From assembly GCF_003862495.1 (NCBI RefSeq), contig NZ_RRCH01000022.1, positions 62,001 to 126,000 of the forward strand: DNA of 64,000 nt. The letters are read 5' to 3'. Numbering within the stretch: the stretch's first letter is position 1; every line of letters begins with the position of its first letter. Under the pieces are notes generated by a model. That model saw only the letters and a program-made list of their open reading frames with translations. It did no database searches and was not told the DNA's origin. The translations under genes were made by a program, and so were the position numbers. This DNA is from Halocatena pleomorpha. Its GTDB lineage: Archaea; Halobacteriota; Halobacteria; Halobacteriales; Haloarculaceae. Below are positions 54,338-63,700 of this stretch, in pieces.

Positions 54338-55342
54338 ATGATGGGGGACGAAAGTAGGGCACGAGTGCTTTGGTTCACTCCAGACAAGCCCGAACATATC
54401 AGTGTCGGTCGTCGTCGGATCGCGCAGCGTCTCGAAGCGGATGGCTACCGGGTAACGGTGTGTGGGACGACGCTCGGGACAGTGCGGTCGGCAGTAGGCC
54501 ACCGGAAGCGGTACGACGCGGTGATCGGAACGACGCGAGCGGGTGCCGTGGCAGGGATGTTTCTGTCGGCTCTCGGTGGGCCGCCACTCGTCGTCGACCA
54601 CGTTGATCCGATCGAACAGTTTGAGACCACCCATCCGTGGTGGGTAGCCGTTCCCGTACGGTGGCTCGAACGGGTTGCGTTCGCCGTCGCCGCCCATGTG
54701 CTGTACGTGTACAGCGAGGAGCGCGAGCGGGTGCGTCGATCGTCTGAATCGGTTTCGAACACCGATCTTCCGGTCGATTACGATCGCTTTGCTGATCCGT
54801 CCCAAGAGCGCGTCGCAGTCGCTCATGAGCGGCTTTCGTCGCTCGACGCGGAGCGAACCCTCATCTACGTCGGTGGTCTCGAACCCATCTACCACATCTC
54901 TGCGTTACTCGACGCGATGTCGTCGCTGCCGGCATGGACGCTCGTCGTGCTCGGAACCGGTTCGCTCGAACCCGAGGTTCGACGCGCGGCAACCGAACGG
55001 TCGAACGTCGTGTATCTCGGCACCGTTCCCCACGAAGACGTACCGGGCTATCTCCACGCCGCCGATGTCGGCGTCTGTCTGGTCGACGATCCACACACGC
55101 TGAAGGTGCTCGAATACGGGGCTGCTGGCCTGCCAGTCGTCCAGCTTGCTGGACGAGCGGAGTCGCGTCTGGATGGGCTGGTTACCTTCTGTGAACCCAC
55201 GCCGGCGGACATCGCGCGCGCTGTTCAGTCCGCCGCTGATACTCCCCGATCAGGGGCGCTGCAGACGTTCGTCCGACAGTTCGACGTGGAGACCGTCGCT
55301 GACGACTACGCGAACGCACTCGAAACGGTGATCACGGCGTAA
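54338..55342 (+). CDS. GT4-like glycosyltransferase
   Basis: The 334-residue GT-B protein has VLWFTPDKPEHISVGRRRIA at the start, AAHVLYVYSEERERVRR for the acceptor domain, and the donor half TLIYVGGLEPIYHISALLDA, VVLGTGSLEPEVRRAA, DVPGYLHAADVGVCLVDDPH and TLKVLEYGAAGLPVV. The acidic pair of the E-x7-E motif is reduced. The start could be GTG 54335, ATG 54338 or 54341. It is convergent with the next glycosyltransferase gene, whose end is 11 bases away. Part of the surface-glycan region. Confidence 0.82.
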   Translation: MMGDESRARVLWFTPDKPEHISVGRRRIAQRLEADGYRVTVCGTTLGTVRSAVGHRKRYDAVIGTTRAGAVAGMFLSALGGPPLVVDHVDPIEQFETTHPWWVAVPVRWLERVAFAVAAHVLYVYSEERERVRRSSESVSNTDLPVDYDRFADPSQERVAVAHERLSSLDAERTLIYVGGLEPIYHISALLDAMSSLPAWTLVVLGTGSLEPEVRRAATERSNVVYLGTVPHEDVPGYLHAADVGVCLVDDPHTLKVLEYGAAGLPVVQLAGRAESRLDGLVTFCEPTPADIARAVQSAADTPRSGALQTFVRQFDVETVADDYANALETVITA

Positions 55343-55353
55343 TGTCGACCGAT

Positions 55354-56358
55354 TCATCGGTTCAGGAGATCGTCCCACGCGTCGAGATACTGCTGGGCCG
55401 CACGCTCGGTGTAGTCAGTCATCCGCTCCCTACTCGCGATCGAACGGGCGGCTCGGTGGCGTGGCTCTGAGAGCAGTTCACTCACAGCGTCTTCGATTCC
55501 GGCCGGCGTCGGCGGACAGAGCTGTCCCGCGGTTCCGACCGCCTCGGCGGGACCGCCTGTCGCCCCACAGACGACCGGTAACCCAGCGGCCTCTGCTTCG
55601 AGGACGGCCATCGGCAGCGCGTCGAGGTAGCTGACGTAGACGAACAGATCGGCGCTCCCGAGCAGTTGCGGAACGTCGTCCCGGTGTCCCAGCAGCTCGA
55701 CACGATCGCGGTGAGGGTACGACGCGACGAAATCAGCGACCGTGTCGAACTCCTGTCCGTCGCCAGCGATCACGTACCGGAGATCGTCGATCGTCTCAAA
55801 GACGGCGCGCAACCCTGCTAGAATCGTCGTAACGCCCCTAGCTTTCTGTGGATATCTAAGATTCGTAACTGTCAGTATCGTCGTCTCCGAATCGTCTGCG
55901 GACGTGGTGTTACGAAATCGCGCTACGTCGAACGGTCGATCGACCACCCGATTCGGACCGATGGCGTAGTGCCGACGCATCGCTTCCCGACAGGTCCGGC
56001 TCACAAACAAGGTACAGTCCGCATTGCCAATCACCTGCCTCGTGCGGTGTTTGATCGACTGGTGTTCGATCCAGCTGTGCTGGCCGTGTGCGTTCGTGTA
56101 ATCATCCCACCCTCGGATGCAGACCACCAACGGCGTTCCGTACACTCGTTTCGTGAGCAGGCCCAGCAGTCCGTTCCGTACCGTCTCGTCGGCTTGGAGC
56201 AGATCGTACCGACCAGACAGCGTCCGGGCCACGCGGCTCGGAACCGATCGTGATTGTGAGAGCACATCAATCTCGTAGGCGGGATCGAGTCGCTCGGCGG
56301 TCGCCGCGAGCGCCGCCGCAAAATCCTGTTGGGCGTGGAGCAAGGCGATCCGTGGCAT
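55354..56358 (-). CDS. GT4-family glycosyltransferase
   Basis: The 334-residue protein starts MPRIALLHAQQDFAAALAAT at 56358, where the family-like N-terminus begins; the reading frame stays open upstream but those residues overlap the divergent flippase. LLQADETVRNGLLGLL, CTLFVSRTCREAMRRHY, ILTVTNLRYPQKARGVTTIL, YVIAGDGQEFDTV and SYLDALPMAVLEAEAAGLPVV show a GT-B enzyme with the E-x7-E donor site. Divergent from the MOP flippase by 97 bases. Confidence 0.85.
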   Translation of the reverse strand: MPRIALLHAQQDFAAALAATAERLDPAYEIDVLSQSRSVPSRVARTLSGRYDLLQADETVRNGLLGLLTKRVYGTPLVVCIRGWDDYTNAHGQHSWIEHQSIKHRTRQVIGNADCTLFVSRTCREAMRRHYAIGPNRVVDRPFDVARFRNTTSADDSETTILTVTNLRYPQKARGVTTILAGLRAVFETIDDLRYVIAGDGQEFDTVADFVASYPHRDRVELLGHRDDVPQLLGSADLFVYVSYLDALPMAVLEAEAAGLPVVCGATGGPAEAVGTAGQLCPPTPAGIEDAVSELLSEPRHRAARSIASRERMTDYTERAAQQYLDAWDDLLNR

Positions 56359-56455
56359 TGCTCGGGTATGGGCTGTTCGTCGTGAAACGACCACCGGTTC
56401 ACCTGATCGCAACGGATCCACAACGACTACCACAGGGTGGTGCCTATCGACGGTC

Positions 56456-57991
56456 GTGTCTTCGGATTCGGACGATGCGCTCACACGGGTGGCTTCTGGT
56501 GGGGGGATCGTACTACTCGGTGTGGTTCTGGAGCTTGGGATCTCCTTTCTCGCCAAACTCCTCATCGCCCGCGTCCTCGGTCCGGTCAACTACGGCGTGG
56601 TTTCGCTGGGCGTCACCACGATGGTCGTCGTCTCGACGCTCGTGTTGCTCGGGTTGCACACGGGGGTTGGTCGGTATCTCCCCCGGTTCGAGGGTACCGC
56701 CGACCGTAGGGGGGTGGTGGTATCGGCGTTCCAGACTGCGGTGCCCCTTGCCGTCGCTGCCGGTGGCCTTGTCTATGTGTTCGCACCGGTAATCGCCACT
56801 GCCGGATTCAGTGATCCCGCAGTGACGCCGGTTCTCCGCGTGTTCGGGCTGGTGATCCCGCTCGCTGCCGTGATGAAACTCGCCATCGGAACCAGTCGCG
56901 GACTACAGCAGGTGTTTCCGAAGGTGTCCATCCGGAACATCGTGCTGCCAGTCGTGCGGTTCACGGCGGTGATCGTCGTTCTGTGGCTCGGGTTCGACGC
57001 GCTCGGGGTGGCGTGGGCCTACGCGATCGCCTATACGGGAGCGATGGGTGTCGGTCTCTACTTCCTGTGGCGAGACACCGATCTGTTCGCGTGGGGATCT
57101 CCGGCCACGCCTGTGCGTCGGGAACTGTTGGCGTTCTCCGCGCCGTTAGTGATCTCCACAGCGATGACGTTCGTGTTCTCTGATATTGACACGTTCATGC
57201 TCGGGTACTTCTCTTCGACAGGCGACGTCGGTATCTACAACACGGTGTATCCGCTCGCCCATCTGCTCGCCGTTCCGATGAGTTCGTTCGGATTCATCGT
57301 GATGCCCGTCGTCTCCAAACTCCACGAACGCGGCGAGCACGGCACCGTGCGACAGCTCTACCAGACCACTTCGAAGTGGATCTTCCTCGCGTCGTTTCCA
57401 GTGTTCGCCGTCATCGTGCTCTTTCCAACACACGCAATCAGCCTCACGTTCGGTCCGGCGTACGCGGACGGCTCACTCGCACTCGTCGTGCTTGCCGGCG
57501 CGTTTTTCACGCACGCGATCGCCGGTCCCAACTTCGATCTGCTCACGTCGATCGGCCGAACGCGGCTCATCATGTACGATGACACGTTCGTCGCGCTTCT
57601 TAACGTCGGTCTCAATCTCCTGTTGATCCCCCGGTATTCATTTCTCGGCGCGGCGATCGCAACCACGATCGCGTACGTCCTGATGAACGTCCTGTACAGT
57701 CTCCAACTGTACTTCGAAACCGGCATTCAGCCGCTCACACCGGCACTCCTCCGAACCGCACTCCTCGGCACGACGACGATTGCAGTTCTGTACGGGATCG
57801 TCCAAACCCTGTTTACGGTGACAGTGTCCGTCTTCCTCGGAACGGTCGTCGTGTTCGGTCTGGTGTACCTCATCGTCGTCGTCCGTGTTGCGATCGAACC
57901 ACAAGAGGTCGAACTCCTGTTGGACTTCGAAGAACGGTTCGATCTGAATCTCGGCGTGTTCAAACAACTCGTGAGTCGGCTCCGGAGCTGA
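56456..57991 (+). CDS. MOP-family polysaccharide flippase (Wzx-like)
   Basis: The 511-residue protein begins at GTG 56456 and has 12-14 membrane helices. GGGIVLLGVVLELGISFLAK, then VLGPVNYGVVSLG, LGLHTGVGRYLPRFEG, and YFSSTGDVGIYNTVYPLAH are typical of membrane proteins that move lipid-linked oligosaccharides across the membrane. Its neighbours are two glycosyltransferases, which fits assembly and export of a surface glycan or S-layer N-glycan. Confidence 0.9.
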   Translation: MSSDSDDALTRVASGGGIVLLGVVLELGISFLAKLLIARVLGPVNYGVVSLGVTTMVVVSTLVLLGLHTGVGRYLPRFEGTADRRGVVVSAFQTAVPLAVAAGGLVYVFAPVIATAGFSDPAVTPVLRVFGLVIPLAAVMKLAIGTSRGLQQVFPKVSIRNIVLPVVRFTAVIVVLWLGFDALGVAWAYAIAYTGAMGVGLYFLWRDTDLFAWGSPATPVRRELLAFSAPLVISTAMTFVFSDIDTFMLGYFSSTGDVGIYNTVYPLAHLLAVPMSSFGFIVMPVVSKLHERGEHGTVRQLYQTTSKWIFLASFPVFAVIVLFPTHAISLTFGPAYADGSLALVVLAGAFFTHAIAGPNFDLLTSIGRTRLIMYDDTFVALLNVGLNLLLIPRYSFLGAAIATTIAYVLMNVLYSLQLYFETGIQPLTPALLRTALLGTTTIAVLYGIVQTLFTVTVSVFLGTVVVFGLVYLIVVVRVAIEPQEVELLLDFEERFDLNLGVFKQLVSRLRS

Positions 57992-58041
57992 GCCACCCGT
58001 CAAACCGTCCCACCTAATACCACTCGGTCATACAACCGGGT

Positions 58042-59073
58042 ATGGCCGAGTTTGGAAAGATCGATCGGTCGTTTTTCGACGCGTACATCCAGCCGAACCT
58101 CGGAGCTGAGCGCGAGGACGTGACGCTCTGGCCCGACCACGGGGTGGATTTCGGAGTGATCGACGTTGATGGGACGGCTGTCGTCATGGCGACTGATCCC
58201 GTCTTCATCATGCCGTCGCTGGGCATGGAGCGCGCGGCGTGGTTCGCGTTTCACATCCTCATGAGCGACGTAGCGGTCTCGGGACTCCCACCGAGCCATC
58301 TGAGCATCGATTTTAACCTCCCGTCCGACATCACTGATGAGGCGTTTGAGACGGTATGGACGACGATGGACGCCGAGGCGACCGAGTTGGGAGTGAGCGT
58401 CGTCACCGGTCACACCGCTCGGTATGAGGGCTGTAACTACCCGATGATCGGCGGCGGAACGACTGTCGCAGTCGGTGATCACGACGACGTGATCCGCCCT
58501 GACGGCGCGCAGGTCGGTGACCGCGTCGTGATCACCAACGGTCCCGCTATCGAAGCGACGGGACTGCTATCGGTCCAGTTCGAGTCGCGGATGCGCGCGG
58601 AGCTGGACGAAACGACCGTTGACAAGGCGAACGAGCGGTTTTACGACATGAGTCCCGTCCGTGACGCGCTGACGGCGGCTGACGCGGGACCGGTGACCGC
58701 GATGCACGACGCGACCGAGTGCGGCGTGTACGGCGGACTGTACGAATTCGCGCGTGCAGCGGGCGTCGGACTCGATGTCGATCGGAGCGCTATTCCGGTG
58801 GCTCCGGGCGTCGAGGAGACGTGTGCCTTCTTCGATATCGATCCGTGGTCAGCGATCAGTGAGGGCACACTCATCGCGTCGGTGCGCCCCGACGGCGTCG
58901 ACGACGTGCTCGGCGCGCTCGAAGCCGACGGTATTCCGGCCGCTGTCGTCGGCAGCGTCGTCGAGGACAGCGGCGTCGTCGTGGACGGCGAGCCGATCGA
59001 CCACCCCGGAAAGGATCCGTTCTGGGCGGCGATGGCGGAGTACGCCGCGAAAGAGGAGGCGAGCAACGAATGA
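58042..59073 (+). CDS. AIR synthase (PurM/HypE/ThiL)-family protein
   Basis: The 343-residue protein has the PurM-type ATP-binding core: VVMATDPVFIMPSLGM (about 47-62), ILMSDVAVSGLPPSHLSID, VTGHTARYEGCNYPMIGGGT, and VTAMHDATECGVYGGLYEFA. It is closest to HypE-like proteins found in organisms without hydrogenase. The gene overlaps thiDN by four bases, so a role in thiamine synthesis (for example as a ThiL-like kinase) is suggested, but the key residues cannot be judged by eye. Confidence 0.8.
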   Translation: MAEFGKIDRSFFDAYIQPNLGAEREDVTLWPDHGVDFGVIDVDGTAVVMATDPVFIMPSLGMERAAWFAFHILMSDVAVSGLPPSHLSIDFNLPSDITDEAFETVWTTMDAEATELGVSVVTGHTARYEGCNYPMIGGGTTVAVGDHDDVIRPDGAQVGDRVVITNGPAIEATGLLSVQFESRMRAELDETTVDKANERFYDMSPVRDALTAADAGPVTAMHDATECGVYGGLYEFARAAGVGLDVDRSAIPVAPGVEETCAFFDIDPWSAISEGTLIASVRPDGVDDVLGALEADGIPAAVVGSVVEDSGVVVDGEPIDHPGKDPFWAAMAEYAAKEEASNE

Positions 59074-60437
59074 GCCGAACGGACGCGCCGACTACCCTGC
59101 CAGTCACGCTGACGATCGCCGGAAGCGATTCCGGTGGTGGGGCAGGGATTCAAGCCGATCTCAAGACGATGGCCGCGTGTGGGACGTTCGGGACCTCGGT
59201 CCTCACGGCGGTGACCGCCCAGAACACCCAGGGAGTCAACTCCTCCTTCGCCGTCCCCACAGCGGAAATCGACGCCCAGCTCCGGGCCATCCGCTCGGAT
59301 TTCGATATCGCTGCTATCAAAACAGGGATGTTGGCGACGGCCGAGACCGTCGACCTCGTCGCCGAACACGCGCGTTCGTTCGACTGCCCGCTCGTCGTCG
59401 ATCCGGTGATGGTCGCAACGTCGGGCGACCGCCTGCTGGCCGAGAACGCGATGGACGCCTACGACGATCTTATTGCGCACGCAACGCTCGTCACGCCCAA
59501 CACCGACGAGGTGGCGATGCTCACGGGAATCGAGCCGGAGAACGAGCGCGACATGCGCGACGCTGGCGAGCGACTGCTTGACCGTGGATGTGACGCTGCC
59601 CTCCTCACTGGAGGCCATCTCCCGACAGACGACGTGCGCGACGTGCTTGTTACGCTTGAACACGTTCACACTGTCACCCACTCGCGGATCGACACGGTGG
59701 CGACACACGGTGCGGGCTGTACGCTCTCCAGTGCTATCACTGCCTACCTCGGACGGCAGTCCGACGGCGACGATGGAGATCTCCGCACAGCAGTCGAGGC
59801 GTCCACCGCGTTCCTCGAACGGGCGATCCGGTACCACCACGACGTGGGGGCAGGACCGGGAGCCGTCCACCACGCGGTCTCACTGCGCGAACGCGCAGCC
59901 AGACAGCCCGTACAAGAAGCAATCGCGGCGCTTGTCGACTCGCTCACTGCGGAAAACGTTCGGGCATTGGTTCCGGAAGTCGGGATGAACGTCGTCGGAG
60001 CCACGCCCTACGCAGAGACGACCGACGAAATCGCTGCTGTCGAAGGTCGGATCACGAAAACGATCGATGGGATGCAACCGAACCGAGGCGTGCGCTTCGG
60101 TGCGTCGAGTCACATGGCCCGATTCCTGCTCTCGTTGCGCGAACACGATCCCACCGTCCGTTTCGGTGTGAACTGTCGGCTCGGAGACGACACCGACGCC
60201 GCGCTCGACACGCTTCAGTGGCCTGTCGGTGCGTACGATCGGAGCGAGGAACCCACTGCCGACGTGGAGGACTCGACTATGGGGTGGGGCGCACAGCAGG
60301 CGTTCAACTCCGTCGCTGGGACACCCGTCGCCGTCGTTGATGGCGGTGCGCACGGCAAAGAGCCGATCGTGAAACTCCTCGCCCGCGATCCAGAGACGCT
60401 GCTCGATAGGATCACGACGCTCCACGACAAACTGTGA
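59070..60437 (+). CDS. thiDN: ThiD-ThiN fusion: HMP(-P) kinase and thiamine-phosphate synthase
   Basis: The 455-residue protein joins ThiD (about 1-265) and ThiN (about 275-455). ThiD shows TIAGSDSGGGAGIQADLKTM (about 15-34), VLTAVTAQNTQGV, VDPVMVATSGDRLL and the anion-hole-bearing THGAGCTLSSAITAYLG. ThiN shows VPEVGMNVVGATPYAETTDE, RFGASSHMARFLLSLR and GAHGKEPIVKLLARDPET. It phosphorylates HMP twice and couples it to the thiazole phosphate. The fusion is usual in archaea. It overlaps the AIR-synthase-like gene by four bases. Confidence 0.93.
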   Translation: MSRTDAPTTLPVTLTIAGSDSGGGAGIQADLKTMAACGTFGTSVLTAVTAQNTQGVNSSFAVPTAEIDAQLRAIRSDFDIAAIKTGMLATAETVDLVAEHARSFDCPLVVDPVMVATSGDRLLAENAMDAYDDLIAHATLVTPNTDEVAMLTGIEPENERDMRDAGERLLDRGCDAALLTGGHLPTDDVRDVLVTLEHVHTVTHSRIDTVATHGAGCTLSSAITAYLGRQSDGDDGDLRTAVEASTAFLERAIRYHHDVGAGPGAVHHAVSLRERAARQPVQEAIAALVDSLTAENVRALVPEVGMNVVGATPYAETTDEIAAVEGRITKTIDGMQPNRGVRFGASSHMARFLLSLREHDPTVRFGVNCRLGDDTDAALDTLQWPVGAYDRSEEPTADVEDSTMGWGAQQAFNSVAGTPVAVVDGGAHGKEPIVKLLARDPETLLDRITTLHDKL

Positions 60438-60675
60438 TAAAAATGGGGGAACAGCACGTGGTGGGATACACCATCTCCGGTCTGTACGACAGCGCCGGGG
60501 ATATCAGTGTGGGTATGCGAGTGTGATACGTCAGCCGCTCCCCCGTTTGCACTACGATGGATGACAGTAAGTGCCTTCTGGTATATAGACAAAATATTGA
60601 TAACATCATCTCTAGTATGCGTCATGAAATGTTATCGGATGGACGCATCTCCCGACAATGCTTACTCCGTTCGGG

Positions 60676-60690
60676 CCGTTTCCCAAACGG
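60676..60690. promoter_or_regulatory. Palindrome before the HEAT-repeat gene
   Basis: CCGTTT-CCC-AAACGG is a perfect 6+6 inverted repeat just upstream of a TATA-like GGTTATCACA (60689-60698), which is about 25 bases before the start. Its position over the BRE suits a repressor or activator site. Inferred from position. Confidence 0.4.
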
Positions 60691-60718
60691 TTATCACATG
60701 TCTCTAATAGTAGGATGT

Positions 60719-63700
60719 ATGGATCCGGAATCCCACTCCGGTGAATTCGACATCTCCCTCGATCAGATTTACGCCGACCCAGACGATATTGCAGATACGG
60801 AAATTCCCTCCCTCGTCTCGGTTCTCGACGGCGAAACGGAGATGGAACGGCCCGTGAGTGAGACCGGACACACAGCACAGCTGCTCGACACCGATCCTGA
60901 AGAAACGGATCCCGAGCGGCTTATTGCTGCTTCGCGCTTGCGACTGTTCGTCAGTGCTGGTTACCGGGACGCCGTTGCGACGCACGCGGAGACGATCATC
61001 GCCGGGATGACTGCGGACAGCAACAGTGTTTCCCTCCGACAACAGGCCGCCCACATCGTGATCACGATCTTTGCGGACGAGCGCGTGGACATTTCACCGG
61101 TGTCGAACGAGTTCATCGAACACACAGACGCACTCATCGAACTTCTGGAGGCTGATCTTCCGCGTGTTCGTCGGGCAGCAGTGTACGCGATCGCAGCGGT
61201 CGCAAAACAGTCGCCGGGATCCGCCGCTCCCGCCGTAGACGCGCTCATCCCGCTGTTGGACGAGGGGTCGTCCGATCTCGATCAGAGGATCGTAGCGGCA
61301 CTCACTGCGATCGCGGAGAGTTCACCGACGGCCGCTGTCCCTGCCATCGGTCCACTCATGTCACTCCTTGAAGCCGACACGCAGACGACTCGGGTGCGAG
61401 CCGAGTACGCGATCAAGCTCCTCATCGAAAACGCACCATCAGCGCCCGAAACAGCCGTCGACCACCTCATTCCACTGCTCGACAGCGACAGTTCGTTCGC
61501 TCAAAACGCCGCACTGGAGGTACTCGCCGGAATCACGCTCACTACTCCGGAATCCGTGGCGTCCGTGGTCGAGGAGATCACACCGTTTCTCACTGGAGAC
61601 ACCTATCAGCAAAAGATCGCGGTGTGTACGCTCTGTGAGATCGCTGAAGCGTCGCCGGCGGCGGTCGTTCCTGCTGTCGATGACATCGTTCCGCTGCTCG
61701 ATGCTGAGGATCAGATCGTCAAAAGCGCGGCGGTGCATACCATCGTCGCCATCGCAGAGGAGTCACCGTCGGATGTCACCGAGGCGTACGATTCGCTGTT
61801 TTCCCTTCTTAACGCCAAAGAGACGAATGTACAGAAGGCTGCCATCCACGCTATTATCGTTATCACGAGCAACGTCCCGGAAACAGTCGGTCCCGTCATC
61901 GAGTCGTTGCTTTCCCCCCTCGATACCGATGAATCGTTCGTCCGCGAACAGGCTGCGCGCACGATTGCAGCGCTCACCCAAGGTGAGACACAGCCGGCCG
62001 TTCCCGCTGTCGACGCGCTCACGACGCTTTTGAACGCCGACGAATCCGTGGGGCGAAAGCTGGCAGTGCGCTCGATCGTCGAGATCGCGTCCGACGTTCC
62101 CGACACCGCTGTGCCGGCAGTCGATCCATTGTTGTTTCTTCTCGATTCGGATCAACCAGTAGTTCAAAAGTACGTGGCGGCAGCGATCATGGTCGTCGCT
62201 GCTTCCTCTCCACAGGCAGCAGCACCCGCAGTCAGGCCTCTCATTTCGTTGCTCGGGCAGGACAACGACGTTGACGGTCTCGTCGCGCGCTCGCTCGCTG
62301 AAATAAGCGTCGATGATCCCGATGCGGTGGTCCCTGCCGCCCAAGCGATGATTCCGTTGCTCGACGCCGAACGGATGTCCGTCCGAACGAATGCGGTGCG
62401 CGTGCTCGCTAGCGTCGCTGAAGTGGACCCGACCGCCGTGGTACCGGCAGTCGACTCGCTCAGTCGACTGCTCGACAGCGATGAGCGTCTCATCCGGTGG
62501 AAAGCGGCGTGTGCGCTTTGTGATGTTGCCCTCGAATCCCCGCGAGCGGTCGCCCCCGCGATCGAAGCACTCACGCCGCTGCTCGACAGCGAGTGGACGT
62601 CTCTCCGGAAGAAAACCGTTAGCATCGCCGCTGAGGTCGCTCGCGTTTCACCGTCCGCAGTGGCTCCTGCCGTGGAACCGCTTTCGATGTGCTTGGACGC
62701 AGACGAGGCGGCGATCCGACGGTACGGGGCGTGTGCGCTCGCGGAGTTAGCGAGCGAGCACCCCGAGAGGGCAACCCCCGCAGTGGATCGGTTGGTGGCC
62801 CAACTCGCCGGAGAGACAGACCAACAGTACGTCCAGGAGTGTGCAGTGCAGGCACTCGCAGAGATCGCCACGACGACACCGAGGGAAGTAGTACCGGCGA
62901 TCGACACGTTGGCCGATCTGTACGACGCCGACTCGGTCACACTCAAAGAGAACGCGCTGTACGCAACCGCCGAGATCGCCACCTCCATGCCTGAATCCGT
63001 GGTTCCGGTCGTCGACTCGCTCCTCCCTCACCTCACCGCCGAAACGGTTCCTGTTCAAAAAGCCGCGATCCGATCGGTCGTGTTAGTTGCAAAACACCTT
63101 CCGCCGACGATGGTTCCGGGTATCGACTCGCTGCTTCCCCGTTTTGGGGCCGATGAGATCCGTGACCAGCGGACGACCGTGGAGGCACTCACTGCGATCG
63201 CCTCGATTCCGCCGGAGAACGAGGACCAGCGCGTCGAGACCGAGCGTGAGAACGCCGTCGCTACCCTTGGTCGGTTGCTTGAGACCGGTGACACGCTCGG
63301 ACGGAAGTTCGCGGTGACTGCGTTGGCAGTGATCGCTGAGAGTGCGCCCACGGCTGCTGGGACCGCGATCGACTCGCTCGTTCCCCTGTTGAATGACGAC
63401 GATCCGTACGCCAAAGAGCTGGCAGTGCAAGCGACTGTGCTGATCGCGTACGGTTCGCCCGCGTCAGCCATGCCTGCCGTGGACGAACTGATCACCCTGC
63501 TTGAAGACGACAACGTCTATCTCCAGCACGGGGCGGTGATCGGTATCGGCTGGATCGCCAAAGGCTCGCCAGCGGCAGCAGTTCCGGCTACTGACGCCCT
63601 CGTTTCCTTTCTGTACAGTCACGAGAAACTCGTCCGGAAGACCGCGGTGTACGCGATCGCACAGATTGCAGACAACGATCCGGAGGCGGCACTGCCAGCC

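Noticed and set aside
58641-59873. 410-codon open frame on the minus strand
   Set aside because: It is antisense to the clearly real AIR-synthase-like and thiDN genes. Long antisense frames are expected in GC-rich haloarchaeal DNA and the product has no coherent motif.
60438-60718. Possible riboswitch or small RNA between thiDN and the HEAT gene
   Set aside because: I looked for a thiamine-pyrophosphate riboswitch core and a clear stem set and saw none; only the short palindrome at 60676-60690 remains.
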